Source: Streptosporangiaceae bacterium | GTDB taxonomy: Bacteria > Actinomycetota > Actinomycetes > Streptosporangiales > Streptosporangiaceae | Assembly (NCBI GenBank): GCA_030039095.1 | Contig: JASHQP010000042.1 | Location: 1 to 11,125 of the forward strand | Direction of reading: 5' to 3' | DNA: 11,125 nucleotides | Shown: positions 5,590 to 11,125 of the stretch, in pieces | Position numbering within the stretch: position 1 is the first letter of the stretch | Layout of the letters: each line of letters opens with the position of its first letter | Notes under the pieces: model-generated | Seen by the model: only the letters and a program-made list of their open reading frames with translations | What the model was told of the DNA's origin: nothing | Databases searched by the model: none | Program-made: the position numbers and the translations under genes

Positions 5590-6557
5590 CGGGGGAGATC
5601 GAGGTCGCTTTGACCGAGGAGTTCGAGACCACAGTGGCCGAACAGGCCGAGAAGCTGGCGGTCGGTGAGACCGGCGGCGATCCGGCGGTCATCGACTTCC
5701 AGCAGGCGGGGGAGGACGAGGCCGTCGACATCGACGCGCTCGTCGAGAACGGGGGCGACTCTGAGGCAACGCTCGGCTCCGCCAAGATCGCGCATGCCGC
5801 GCGGGAGCGCGGACGGGCCCGGGAGCTGTTCGAGAAGCTCACGACGCTGCCCGTTGACGACCCGGAGCGGCAGAGAATCCGCGGCGAGCTCGTCGAGTTG
5901 CACCTGCCGCTGGTCGAATACCTGGCACGCAGGTTCAGGAACCGCGGCGAGTGGCTGGATGACCTGACCCAGGTGGCCACGATCGGGCTGATCAAGTCCA
6001 TCGACAGGTTCGACCTCAGCCGTGGCGTCGAGTTCTCGACATATGCGACACCGACCATTGTCGGGGAGATCAAGCGGCATTTCCGTGACAAGGGGTGGGC
6101 GGTCCGTGTTCCGCGGCGGCTGCAGGAACTCAAGCTGGCGCTGACGAAGGCGATCAGTGACCTCGCCCAGCGGCTCGGCCGGGCGCCGACCGTGGCCGAG
6201 CTAGCGGCTCACCTGCAGATGAGCGAGGAAGAGGTGCTCGAGGGCCTGGAGTCAGCCAACGCGTACTCCACGGTGTCGCTCGACGCGCCGGACTCCGGTG
6301 ACGAGGACGCGCCTGCGGTGGCCGAATCGCTGGGAATGCTCGACGACGCCCTGGAGGGGGTGGAGTACCGGGAGTCGCTCAAGCCGCTGCTCGAACGGCT
6401 GCCGCCGCGGGAAAAGCGGATCCTGATGCTCCGGTTCTTCGGCAACATGACCCAGTCGCAGATCGCCACCGAGCTCGGCATCTCCCAGATGCACGTGTCA
6501 CGGCTGCTCGCGAGGACGCTGACCCAGCTGCGCGAGGGCCTCACCACGGACGAGTAG
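5586..6557 (+). CDS. SigB/SigF/SigG-family alternative RNA polymerase sigma factor
   Basis: A 323-residue group 3 sigma factor. An acidic N-terminal extension (about residues 1-63, rich in E and D) precedes sigma-2 (about 100-175: LDDLTQVATIGLIKSIDRFD, then FSTYATPTIVGEIKRHFRD), sigma-3 (about 180-235) and sigma-4 (about 265-318, with the helix-turn-helix TQSQIATELGISQMHVSRLL). The sequence is that of SigF/SigH-type stress and sporulation sigmas, and the extension makes it longer than the common 260-290 residues. The GTG at 5586 overlaps the TGA of the anti-sigma gene (GTGA), with only a weak GGGG (5577-5580) upstream, so translation is probably coupled. A TTG at 5610 is a possible alternative start. 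Activity is expected to be controlled post-translationally by the upstream anti-sigma partner. Confidence 0.94.
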   Translation: MTGEIEVALTEEFETTVAEQAEKLAVGETGGDPAVIDFQQAGEDEAVDIDALVENGGDSEATLGSAKIAHAARERGRARELFEKLTTLPVDDPERQRIRGELVELHLPLVEYLARRFRNRGEWLDDLTQVATIGLIKSIDRFDLSRGVEFSTYATPTIVGEIKRHFRDKGWAVRVPRRLQELKLALTKAISDLAQRLGRAPTVAELAAHLQMSEEEVLEGLESANAYSTVSLDAPDSGDEDAPAVAESLGMLDDALEGVEYRESLKPLLERLPPREKRILMLRFFGNMTQSQIATELGISQMHVSRLLARTLTQLREGLTTDE

Positions 6558-6563
6558 CCCGCG

Positions 6564-6585
6564 AGTGGCCGGGCAGCCCGGCACT
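6564..6585. terminator. Short GC hairpin at the sigma / membrane protein convergence
   Basis: GCCGGG (6568-6573) and CCCGGC (6577-6582) form a stem with a 3-nt loop. AGT/ACT extends it after one bulged G. It starts 7 nt after the sigma stop and overlaps the stop codon of the convergent membrane protein gene, so it could terminate both transcripts. Confidence 0.55.
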
Positions 6586-7060
6586 ACCCGTTCCGGCCGG
6601 CGGGCGGTTTCCACGGCAGGCCGGCCAGGGCCCGGACACTCCGCGGAACGAGCAGCGTCCCGAATCCAGCGGCGGCCAGCAGTATGCCGGGCACTCCCCA
6701 GGGATAGCGATGCGCCTCGAGCAGGTAGAGGCTCACGACGCCGCAGAACAGCTGCGTGAGCAGGGCCGGCGTCCGGCTCCAGCTCCTGACCCGGCGCATC
6801 CCGACGGCGACATACGCCAGCCCGATCGCTGCCGCCAGCCCGATCACCGTCAGCGCGATGCCGCTGCTGAGGTGGTAGGACTGGCCGCGGGCAGCATCGA
6901 CCCCGGCCAGCACCGCGGCAAAGAGCACGCCGACCGCCTCGGCGGCCTCTACCCCGGCCGCCCAGGTCAGCGTTCTCGGACGCTCCACGGGCTGCGCGGG
7001 CTTCGGTTTCGGGGCCTCGCTAACCTGAGCGCGTGCGCGCGCTCTTGATCGTGAACCCAC
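6584..7060 (-). CDS. Small four-helix membrane protein, function unknown
   Basis: A 158-residue protein I do not recognise. A basic, Arg/Ala/Pro-rich head (residues 1-30) is followed by four hydrophobic segments at about 31-54, 66-87, 98-115 and 120-139, then a short basic tail, so it is an integral membrane protein with both ends probably cytoplasmic. No enzymatic motif is seen. GTG 7060 has a good ribosome binding site (GGAGG from 7071-7067, 6 nt upstream), but this makes its first 28 nt overlap the start of the divergent kinase gene. An in-frame GTG at 6988 would avoid the overlap but lacks a binding site. Codon bias and a long frame without stops support it as a real gene. Confidence 0.75.
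   Translation of the reverse strand: MGSRSRARARAQVSEAPKPKPAQPVERPRTLTWAAGVEAAEAVGVLFAAVLAGVDAARGQSYHLSSGIALTVIGLAAAIGLAYVAVGMRRVRSWSRTPALLTQLFCGVVSLYLLEAHRYPWGVPGILLAAAGFGTLLVPRSVRALAGLPWKPPAGRNG
7021..7026 (+). promoter_or_regulatory. Candidate -10 box for a leaderless kinase transcript
   Basis: TAACCT fits TANNNT and is followed by 6 nt and the GTG at 7033. No Shine-Dalgarno sequence is present upstream of that GTG, so a leaderless mRNA explains the start. The -35 is not evident. Confidence 0.45.
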
Positions 7061-8010
7061 ACGCCACCTCCACGACCCGGCTTCGGCGGGATGTTATCGT
7101 CCGGGCGCTGTCGTCCGCCGTCGAACTCGAGGTCGAACAGACACGCTACCGGGGCCACGCCACCATTCTCGCCGCTGCGGCGCGCAGCGAAGGCTTCGGG
7201 CTCGTGCTCACGCTGGGCGGCGACGGCACGGTCAACGAGGCCGTCAACGGGATACTCGGCCCGGCCACGGCCGAAGAAGCTGGCCAGGCCGGATGTCGCG
7301 GTGCAGGCGGGCCGGGCACCGACGCGGCCGGCCTTCCGGCGCTGGCCGCGCTGCCCGCCGGCAACGCCAACGTGTTCACCCGCAACGTCGGCCTGTCCCC
7401 GGATCCCGTGGACGCGGCCGGCCAGATCCTCGAGGCGCTCGCCGCGGGCCGCTACCGCACGATCGGCCTTGGCCTGGCCGGTGACCGGTACTTCACCTTC
7501 AACGCGGGCCTCGGCCTCGACGCCGAGGTGGTGCGGGCCGTGGATGGTCACCGGGCGCGGGGCAGGACAGCAACGCCCGCCCTGTATGTCCGGATGATCC
7601 TCCGGCAGTACTACCGGGTGACCGACCGGCGTCATCCCGCGCTCACACTGGAGCGAGACGGCCAGCCGCCGGCCGGCCCGCTGTTCCTCGGCATCGTGTC
7701 CAACACGGCGCCGTGGACGTATCTGGGGAGCCGCCCGGTCTACGCCAGCCCGCATGCAGCCTTCGACTGCGGCCTCGACGTGTTCGCGCTGCGCAGCCTG
7801 CGGACGGTAAGCACGGCCCGCACCATGTACCAGATGCTGTCCCCATCCCGGCCGCCGCGCGGCCGCAGCGTGCTGACCCTCCACGATCAAGCCGAGCTGA
7901 CCCTGAGATCGGCCCGGCCCCTCGCGTTCCAGGTGGACGGCGAGTACATGGGCGAACACGAATGCGTCAAGTTCCTGTCGGTTCCGGGCGCCTTGCGGGT
8001 CATTGCGTAA
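7033..8010 (+). CDS. Diacylglycerol kinase catalytic-domain lipid kinase (YegS/BmrU/DagK family)
   Basis: A 325-residue soluble or membrane-associated kinase. It opens with the family start LLIVNPHAT (residues 4-12). The nucleotide-binding loop is LTLGGDGTVNEAVNG (59-73, with GGDGT at 62-66), and the second conserved block is LPAGNANVFTRNVG (107-120). The C-terminal beta-sandwich carries FNAGLGLDAEVV and ends with the metal-site-like LAFQVDGEYMGE. ATP-dependent phosphorylation of diacylglycerol or a related lipid is expected; sphingoid or other lipids are possible. A Gly/Ala-rich insertion (about 77-101) separates the two nucleotide motifs and looks like a flexible loop. GTG 7033 is the only start that keeps the first strand. 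It is divergent from the membrane protein and upstream of wblE on the same strand. Confidence 0.92.
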   Translation: MRALLIVNPHATSTTRLRRDVIVRALSSAVELEVEQTRYRGHATILAAAARSEGFGLVLTLGGDGTVNEAVNGILGPATAEEAGQAGCRGAGGPGTDAAGLPALAALPAGNANVFTRNVGLSPDPVDAAGQILEALAAGRYRTIGLGLAGDRYFTFNAGLGLDAEVVRAVDGHRARGRTATPALYVRMILRQYYRVTDRRHPALTLERDGQPPAGPLFLGIVSNTAPWTYLGSRPVYASPHAAFDCGLDVFALRSLRTVSTARTMYQMLSPSRPPRGRSVLTLHDQAELTLRSARPLAFQVDGEYMGEHECVKFLSVPGALRVIA

Positions 8011-8018
8011 GACTCGCC

Positions 8019-8074
8019 CCCGGCACCGCGGCGCCGTTTTGCCGGGCGATAGCGCGGCATCCCGGCGCCGTTTT
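8019..8074 (+). terminator. Hairpin region downstream of the lipid kinase with alternative pairings
   Basis: CCCGGCA (8019-8025) pairs perfectly with TGCCGGG (8040-8046). GCCGGG (8041-8046) can instead pair with CCCGGC (8061-8066), so the two stems exclude each other. CGGCGCCGTTTT occurs at 8029-8040 and again at 8063-8074, each ending in a four-T run. The simplest reading is a kinase terminator, starting 9 nt after the stop codon. Confidence 0.45.
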
Positions 8075-8117
8075 CGGCCCGCCGCAAAATAACCTTCCCT
8101 GCTCCGTGAGCGCCTGC

Positions 8118-8146
8118 TTGCGGGCGGTATGGGCCGCGGCTAGCAT
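8118..8146 (+). promoter_or_regulatory. Sigma-70-like (HrdB-type) promoter candidate upstream of wblE
   Basis: TTGCGG (8118-8123), a 17-nt spacer and TAGCAT (8141-8146) resemble the actinobacterial housekeeping pattern TTGACR-N17-TAGRRT. Transcription would begin near 8153. That gives a leader of about 390 nt to wblE, with the 11-codon ORF about 45 nt inside it. Confidence 0.5.
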
Positions 8147-8195
8147 CGCCCGGGTGAACAGCGTTCGACATGCTAAGGGCCTGTTAGGAGGCTAC

Positions 8196-8231
8196 ATGAA
8201 GAGCGCCAGACACCCCATGCCCACAATGTGA
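8196..8231 (+). CDS. 11-codon leader ORF with a near-perfect Shine-Dalgarno, in the wblE leader
   Basis: TAGGAGG (8185-8191) is followed 4 nt later by ATG at 8196 and an 11-codon frame ending in TGA at 8229-8231; the peptide is MKSARHPMPTM. The Shine-Dalgarno is among the best in the window and lies in the leader implied by the 8118-8146 promoter. Its position recalls the leader ORF of whiB7/wblC genes, which couples translation to expression, but this gene is of the wblE type and no transcription attenuator is obvious after the frame. The peptide has no recognisable function. It may be a chance Shine-Dalgarno/ATG pair. Confidence 0.4.
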   Translation: MKSARHPMPTM

Positions 8232-8431
8232 CTCATCTGACACTGAAATCCGTCCGAACCTTTGCCAAAGCCTCTTGCGGTTCATCGCCGACCTTGAGAG
8301 GGTTATATCGCTCCTAGCGAGCGGCGCACCAGCCATGCGTCGTGCTGGGCGGGTTGTGAACCGTTATGACCCAAGCCCTCGCCCGGGAGCCAATCGAAGG
8401 CAGCAGCCTGGCGATTACGACTCTCAGGTTC
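8232..8431. other. Non-coding part of the wblE leader, small stems only
   Basis: No gene is supported here. Small symmetric elements are GAACC/GGTTC (8256-8260 and 8279-8283), TCGCT-CCT-AGCGA (8308-8320), CCAGC/GCTGG (about 8330-8349) and GGTT-GTG-AACC (8352-8362). Base composition is lower in GC than in the flanking genes, which fits a regulatory leader. No tRNA or familiar riboswitch is seen. Confidence 0.4.
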
Positions 8432-8458
8432 GGGAACTTATAGGTCCTGACATACGTC
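8432..8458 (+). promoter_or_regulatory. ECF/SigR-like promoter candidate proximal to wblE
   Basis: GGGAAC (8432-8437), a 17-nt spacer and CGTC (8455-8458) fit the general ECF pattern AAC-N16/17-CGTC. Read as a SigR/SigH site it is GGAAC-N18-GTC against GGAAT-N18-GTT. Transcription would begin near 8465, about 80 nt before the wblE ATG. Thiol-oxidative control of wblE by such a sigma factor would suit its redox role. Confidence 0.5.
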
Positions 8459-8543
8459 ATAGCTCGTGAAAACCTTCACAAGCAAGACTGAGGAGAACGG
8501 AGCCCCTGGCGAAGGCGCCGGGCCTCACAAAGGAGTGGACCCC

Positions 8544-8798
8544 ATGGACTGGCGTCACCACGCCGCCTGCCGTGACGAAGATCCGGAGCTGTTCTTCCCG
8601 ATCGGGAACACGGGTCCCGCGCTGCTACAGATCGAAGATGCCAAACGAGTCTGCCAGCGCTGCGCCGTGGTGGAGCTATGTCTGCAGTGGGCACTCGAGA
8701 GCGGCCAGGATTCTGGCGTCTGGGGCGGGCTGAGCGAGGACGAGCGGCGCGCGCTCAAGCGCAGGTCCGCGCGGATCAGGGCCAGGGCGCACGCCTGA
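8544..8798 (+). CDS. wblE: WhiB-like Fe-S transcriptional regulator, WblE/WhiB1 type
   Basis: An 84-residue WhiB-family protein. The four cluster ligands are Cys9, Cys37, Cys40 and Cys46 (C-x27-C-x2-C-x5-C). The family turn GVWGG is at residues 58-62, followed by the basic DNA-contact tail RRALKRRSARIRARAHA. The N-terminus MDWRHHAACRDEDPELFFP is that of WblE/WhiB1 orthologues, a conserved actinobacterial branch. Members carry an NO-reactive [4Fe-4S] cluster and act with the housekeeping sigma factor's region 4. ATG 8544 follows AAAGGAG (8529-8535) by 8 nt; an in-frame upstream ATG at 8466 would add 26 residues absent from the family. It converges on the PdtaS-like kinase with a 19-nt gap, the order also seen for whiB1/pdtaS in mycobacteria. 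Confidence 0.96.
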   Translation: MDWRHHAACRDEDPELFFPIGNTGPALLQIEDAKRVCQRCAVVELCLQWALESGQDSGVWGGLSEDERRALKRRSARIRARAHA

Positions 8799-8817
8799 CG
8801 GCCGGAGGCGGTGCCGG

Positions 8818-10335
8818 TCAGGCGGGTTGCTCTGGCCGCCCCTCGGGTGCACCGCCCGTAGGCACCTGCACCGGTACTTCGACCAGGACCCTGGTCCCGC
8901 CGTCGGCCCGAGGCGCGATCTCGAGGCGCCCGCCAAGCTCCGCGACGACGAGCGTGCGCACAATCTGCAGGCCAAGGCTCGCGGTCGAGTCGAGATCGAA
9001 ATCCTCGGGCAGTCCCACGCCGTTATCGGCGACCGTGACCGTGAGCTGGCCGAGCCGCCGCTCCGCCGTGACCATCAGGCTTCCCCCCAGGGCCGCGCCC
9101 GTCGGCCGGGTCAGGCCGTGCTGCAGCGCGTTCTGCAGCAGTTCGGTCAGGACCAGGGCCAGCGGGGTCGCGACGGAGGCCGGCAGCAGCCCGAATTTTC
9201 CTGACAGGCCGGGCTTGACCCGGGCCTCGGGCGCGGAGACCTCCGCGGCCATCATCGCCACCCGGCTGGCGACGTCGTCGAAGTCGACGACCTCGTCGGG
9301 GGCGTGCGAGAGGGTCTCGTGGACAATGGCGATCGACCCCACCCGGCGCACCGCCTCGTCGAGGGCCGTCCGGGCCTCCGCGGCCTTGAGCCTGCGCGCC
9401 TGCAGCCGCAGCAACGCGGCCACGGTCTGCAGGTTGTTCTTCACCCGGTGGTGGATCTCCCGGATCGTGGCATCCTTGGTGATCAGTTCCCGCTCCCGGT
9501 GCCGCAGCTCGGTCACGTCCCTGAGCAGGATCAGCGCGCCGGATCGCGCGCCGCTGACCACGAGCGGGATCGCGCGGAGCTGAACGACCGACCCGTTGCC
9601 CTCGACCTCGGTCTCCATGTGCGCGCGGCCGCTCGCGGTCAGCATCAGCGAGTCGTCGCGCGGCCCGCCCATGGCGCAGAGCCGCGCGGTCAGCGGCCCG
9701 AGCTCGGCTCCCACGAGGTCGGCCGTCAGTCCCAGCCTGCGGTAGGCCGACAGCCCGTTCGGGCTCGCGTACGTCACCCGCCCCGACCTGCCGAGCCGGA
9801 GCAGCCCGTCCCCGACCCGCGGCGACCTGACGAGGGTCGGCTGCTCGCCCGGGCGGGGGAAGATCCCGGCCGCCACCATCTGGGCGAGGTCGTCGGCTGC
9901 CCTCAGGTACGCGAGGTCCATTCGGCTCGGCGTTCTCGCGGCCGACAGGTTCGTGGACCGCTCGATCACCGCCATGACCCGGCCGGCGCGGATGACCGGG
10001 ATCGTCTCGTGGCGGACCGGAACCCCGGTCGTCCATTCCGGGTCGCCCTCCCGGCAGATCCGCCGTTCCTGCATGGCGACATCGAGGAACGGCCGCGCGC
10101 CAGCGGGCCGCACGGAGCCGACGATGTCATCGGGGATCGCCGTGGGCGCCGTCACCGGGCGGATCTGGGCCAGTGCCACCCAGCCCGAGCCGTCGTGCAG
10201 CTGCGCCCACAGCACCAGATCGGCGAAGGAGAGGTCGGCCAGCAGCTGCCAGTCGGACAGCAGCATGTGCAGCCAGTCGACGTCGGCCTCGGCGAGCCCG
10301 GCCTGGCGCAGCGCAAGGTCGGTCAGGGTCGGCAT
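8818..10335 (-). CDS. pdtaS: PdtaS-like soluble sensor histidine kinase (GAF/PAS-HisKA_2-HATPase)
   Basis: A 505-residue kinase with no membrane segment. Residues 1-150 form the GAF-like H_kinase_N domain, and about 175-280 a PAS domain (LLRLGRSGRVTYASPNGLSAY). The HisKA_2 box REIHHRVKNNLQTVAALLRL (292-311) carries the phospho-acceptor His at 295 or 296. The ATPase has an N box ELLQNALQHG (398-407), G1 DNGVGLP (437-443) and G2 LGLQIV (454-459). Length and architecture match mycobacterial PdtaS (about 500 residues), whose partner is the ANTAR-type antiterminator PdtaR. No response regulator is encoded in this window, so the partner must be elsewhere. ATG 10335 begins at the family start MPTLTDLALRQAGL; upstream there is only a weak GGCGG. 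A longer frame to 10413 is unlikely. It converges on wblE. Confidence 0.93.
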   Translation of the reverse strand: MPTLTDLALRQAGLAEADVDWLHMLLSDWQLLADLSFADLVLWAQLHDGSGWVALAQIRPVTAPTAIPDDIVGSVRPAGARPFLDVAMQERRICREGDPEWTTGVPVRHETIPVIRAGRVMAVIERSTNLSAARTPSRMDLAYLRAADDLAQMVAAGIFPRPGEQPTLVRSPRVGDGLLRLGRSGRVTYASPNGLSAYRRLGLTADLVGAELGPLTARLCAMGGPRDDSLMLTASGRAHMETEVEGNGSVVQLRAIPLVVSGARSGALILLRDVTELRHRERELITKDATIREIHHRVKNNLQTVAALLRLQARRLKAAEARTALDEAVRRVGSIAIVHETLSHAPDEVVDFDDVASRVAMMAAEVSAPEARVKPGLSGKFGLLPASVATPLALVLTELLQNALQHGLTRPTGAALGGSLMVTAERRLGQLTVTVADNGVGLPEDFDLDSTASLGLQIVRTLVVAELGGRLEIAPRADGGTRVLVEVPVQVPTGGAPEGRPEQPA

Positions 10336-10455
10336 GCCGCCATCATCGCATCCGGGACGGCTTGCACTGTCACCCCGAGTGCCCGCGGACCGGGTGCTCC
10401 AGCCGTCATTCAATACCGCTTACGTGAGGAGTTGTCGGCGCGCAAGCTGGCGGGT

Positions 10456-10516
10456 TTTCAATGATCTAGGAGACTTTCGCGCAGATACTGCACCAAAGTC
10501 TCCTAGATCATTGAAA
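10456..10516. repeat. Perfect 22-bp inverted repeat with a nested hairpin, MITE/REP-like element
   Basis: The arm at 10456-10477 (starting TTTCAATGATC, ending GGAGACTTT) is the exact reverse complement of 10495-10516. The 17-nt centre contains GCAG-ATA-CTGC (10481-10491), so the folded form has a 22-bp stem, a 3x3 internal loop, a 4-bp stem and a 3-nt loop. CGGG flanks both sides (10451-10454 and 10518-10521), each separated from its arm by one T, possibly a 4-bp target duplication around a 63-bp element. The arms are far more AT-rich than their surroundings and contain CTAG, rare in such genomes. It lies between two divergent gene starts, so it is not an ordinary terminator. Confidence 0.9.
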
Positions 10517-10563
10517 TCGGGCCCCTGCGCGGGTCTTCGCTGAGCTGCCCGGCTACCTGCTGG

Positions 10564-10569
10564 TAACGT
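10564..10569 (+). promoter_or_regulatory. Candidate -10 box for a leaderless ThDP-enzyme transcript
   Basis: TAACGT fits TANNNT and is followed by 7 nt and then the GTG at 10577. No Shine-Dalgarno is visible before that GTG. The long inverted repeat ends 47 nt upstream of this hexamer. Confidence 0.45.
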
Positions 10570-10576
10570 CGCGTCC

Positions 10577-11125
10577 GTGGCCGACGGAACCGAACCCCAC
10601 GGCGGTGCGCACGCGGTAGCCGCCGCCAGGCGGCACGGCGTCGAGACGATGTTCACGCTGTCCGGCGGGCACGTTTTCCCGCTCTATGACGGGGCGGTGC
10701 ACGCGGATCCGCCGATGCGGATCGTCGACGTCAGGCACGAGCAGACGGCGGTGTTCGCCGCCGAGGCCACGGCCAGGCTCTCGCTGACCCCCGGCCTGGC
10801 GGTGCTGACGGCCGGCCCCGGGGTCACGAACGGGATCAGCGCGATCACCACGGCGCACTTCAACGGCTCGCCGCTGGTGGTGATCGCCGGCCGGGCCCCG
10901 GACTACCGCTGGGGCTCGGGAAGCCTGCAGGAAATTGATCATCCCGCGCTGCTCCAGGCGATCACCAAGCGGGCCTGGACCGAACACGAGACGGGCCGTG
11001 TGGGGCCCGCCACCGACGAGGCGTTCCGGATCGCGACGACCCGGCACCGCGGCCCGGTCTTCCTCGACGCCAGCCTGGAGGCGCTGTTCGGCACCGCGCC
11101 CGGCGGCCCCGGCCAGCAGGCCGGC
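10577..11125 (+). CDS. Acetolactate synthase-like ThDP-dependent enzyme, N-terminal part (3' end outside window)
   Basis: The frame is open from GTG 10577 to the window end: 183 residues, with no stop reached. It is the N-terminal pyrimidine-binding domain of the acetolactate synthase / benzoylformate decarboxylase family. GGHVFPLYDG (30-39) is followed by RHEQTAVFAAEATAR (53-67), in which Glu55 is the conserved glutamate that activates thiamine diphosphate. TAGPGVTNG (78-86) and SLQEIDH (116-122) are the following family blocks. Full-length members have about 550 residues, so two thirds is missing. The reaction (acetolactate formation or another 2-keto acid conversion) cannot be settled without the C-terminal domains, though the retained Glu indicates an active enzyme. 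It is divergent from the histidine kinase, and its start appears leaderless. Confidence 0.9.
   Translation, partial: MADGTEPHGGAHAVAAARRHGVETMFTLSGGHVFPLYDGAVHADPPMRIVDVRHEQTAVFAAEATARLSLTPGLAVLTAGPGVTNGISAITTAHFNGSPLVVIAGRAPDYRWGSGSLQEIDHPALLQAITKRAWTEHETGRVGPATDEAFRIATTRHRGPVFLDASLEALFGTAPGGPGQQAG

Noticed and set aside
4785..6080. Minus-strand open frame opposite the anti-sigma and sigma genes
   Set aside because: The translation is compositionally unlike a protein and overlaps two well-supported genes and the sodN terminator.
8011..8543. tRNA or other structured RNA gene in the long gap before wblE
   Set aside because: No cloverleaf, no T-loop GTTCRANNC in context, and only short isolated stems were found.
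9304..10464. Plus-strand frame of about 386 codons opposite the histidine kinase
   Set aside because: The product is Arg/Pro/Gln/His-rich with no motif. The opposite strand carries a complete PdtaS-type kinase.
10420..11047. Two minus-strand frames (10420-10656 and 10553-11047) across the last gene
   Set aside because: They mirror the ThDP enzyme, whose plus frame is open to the window end and shows the catalytic Glu and family motifs. The first also runs through the inverted repeat.
1..11125. CRISPR array, transposase gene, prophage or toxin-antitoxin module
   Set aside because: No regularly spaced repeats and no transposase, integrase or toxin motif were seen. The only mobile-element-like signal is the short inverted repeat at 10456-10516.

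Overview
The window reads as chromosomal DNA of a high-GC actinomycete. The evidence is strong third-position G/C codon bias, frequent GTG starts, several apparently leaderless genes, and actinobacterial gene families: a WhiB-like Fe-S regulator, a UsfX/RsbW-SigF pair, a nickel superoxide dismutase with its maturation protease, and a PdtaS-type histidine kinase. From memory, Streptomyces coelicolor keeps sodN/sodX, an anti-sigma/sigma pair, wblE and a sensor kinase in one neighbourhood, and mycobacteria keep whiB1 convergent with pdtaS, as here. The genus cannot be named from this sequence.

Layout. 1-204: tail of an unrecognised gene. 223-1185 (-): quinone-oxidoreductase-like MDR enzyme. 1409-1972 (+): CGNR zinc-finger regulator. 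2205-3866 (+): APC-family permease, followed by a strong bidirectional hairpin. 3948-4274 (-) and 4409-4819 (+): the divergent pair sodX and sodN. 5065-6557 (+): anti-sigma factor and sigma factor overlapping by 4 nt behind a structured leader. 6584-7060 (-): small membrane protein. 7033-8010 (+): lipid/diacylglycerol kinase family protein. 8011-8543: long non-coding stretch holding two promoter candidates and an 11-codon leader ORF ahead of wblE (8544-8798, +). 8818-10335 (-): PdtaS-like histidine kinase. 10336-10576: divergent control region holding a 22-bp perfect inverted repeat. 10577-end (+): N-terminal part of an acetolactate-synthase-like ThDP enzyme, cut by the window edge.

The centre of the window looks like a stress and redox module. 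SodN removes superoxide after SodX frees its nickel-binding N-terminus. The anti-sigma/sigma pair sets a general stress or developmental regulon. WblE is a probable [4Fe-4S] redox or NO-responsive regulator. PdtaS is a soluble sensor kinase that normally signals to an ANTAR antiterminator encoded elsewhere. Nothing here is a clearly new protein system. The signals that known genes do not explain are non-coding: the 61-nt inverted repeat at 10456-10516, the leader-ORF arrangement before wblE, the hairpin leader of the sigma operon with its Shine-Dalgarno in a loop, and helically phased direct repeats in three intergenic regions.
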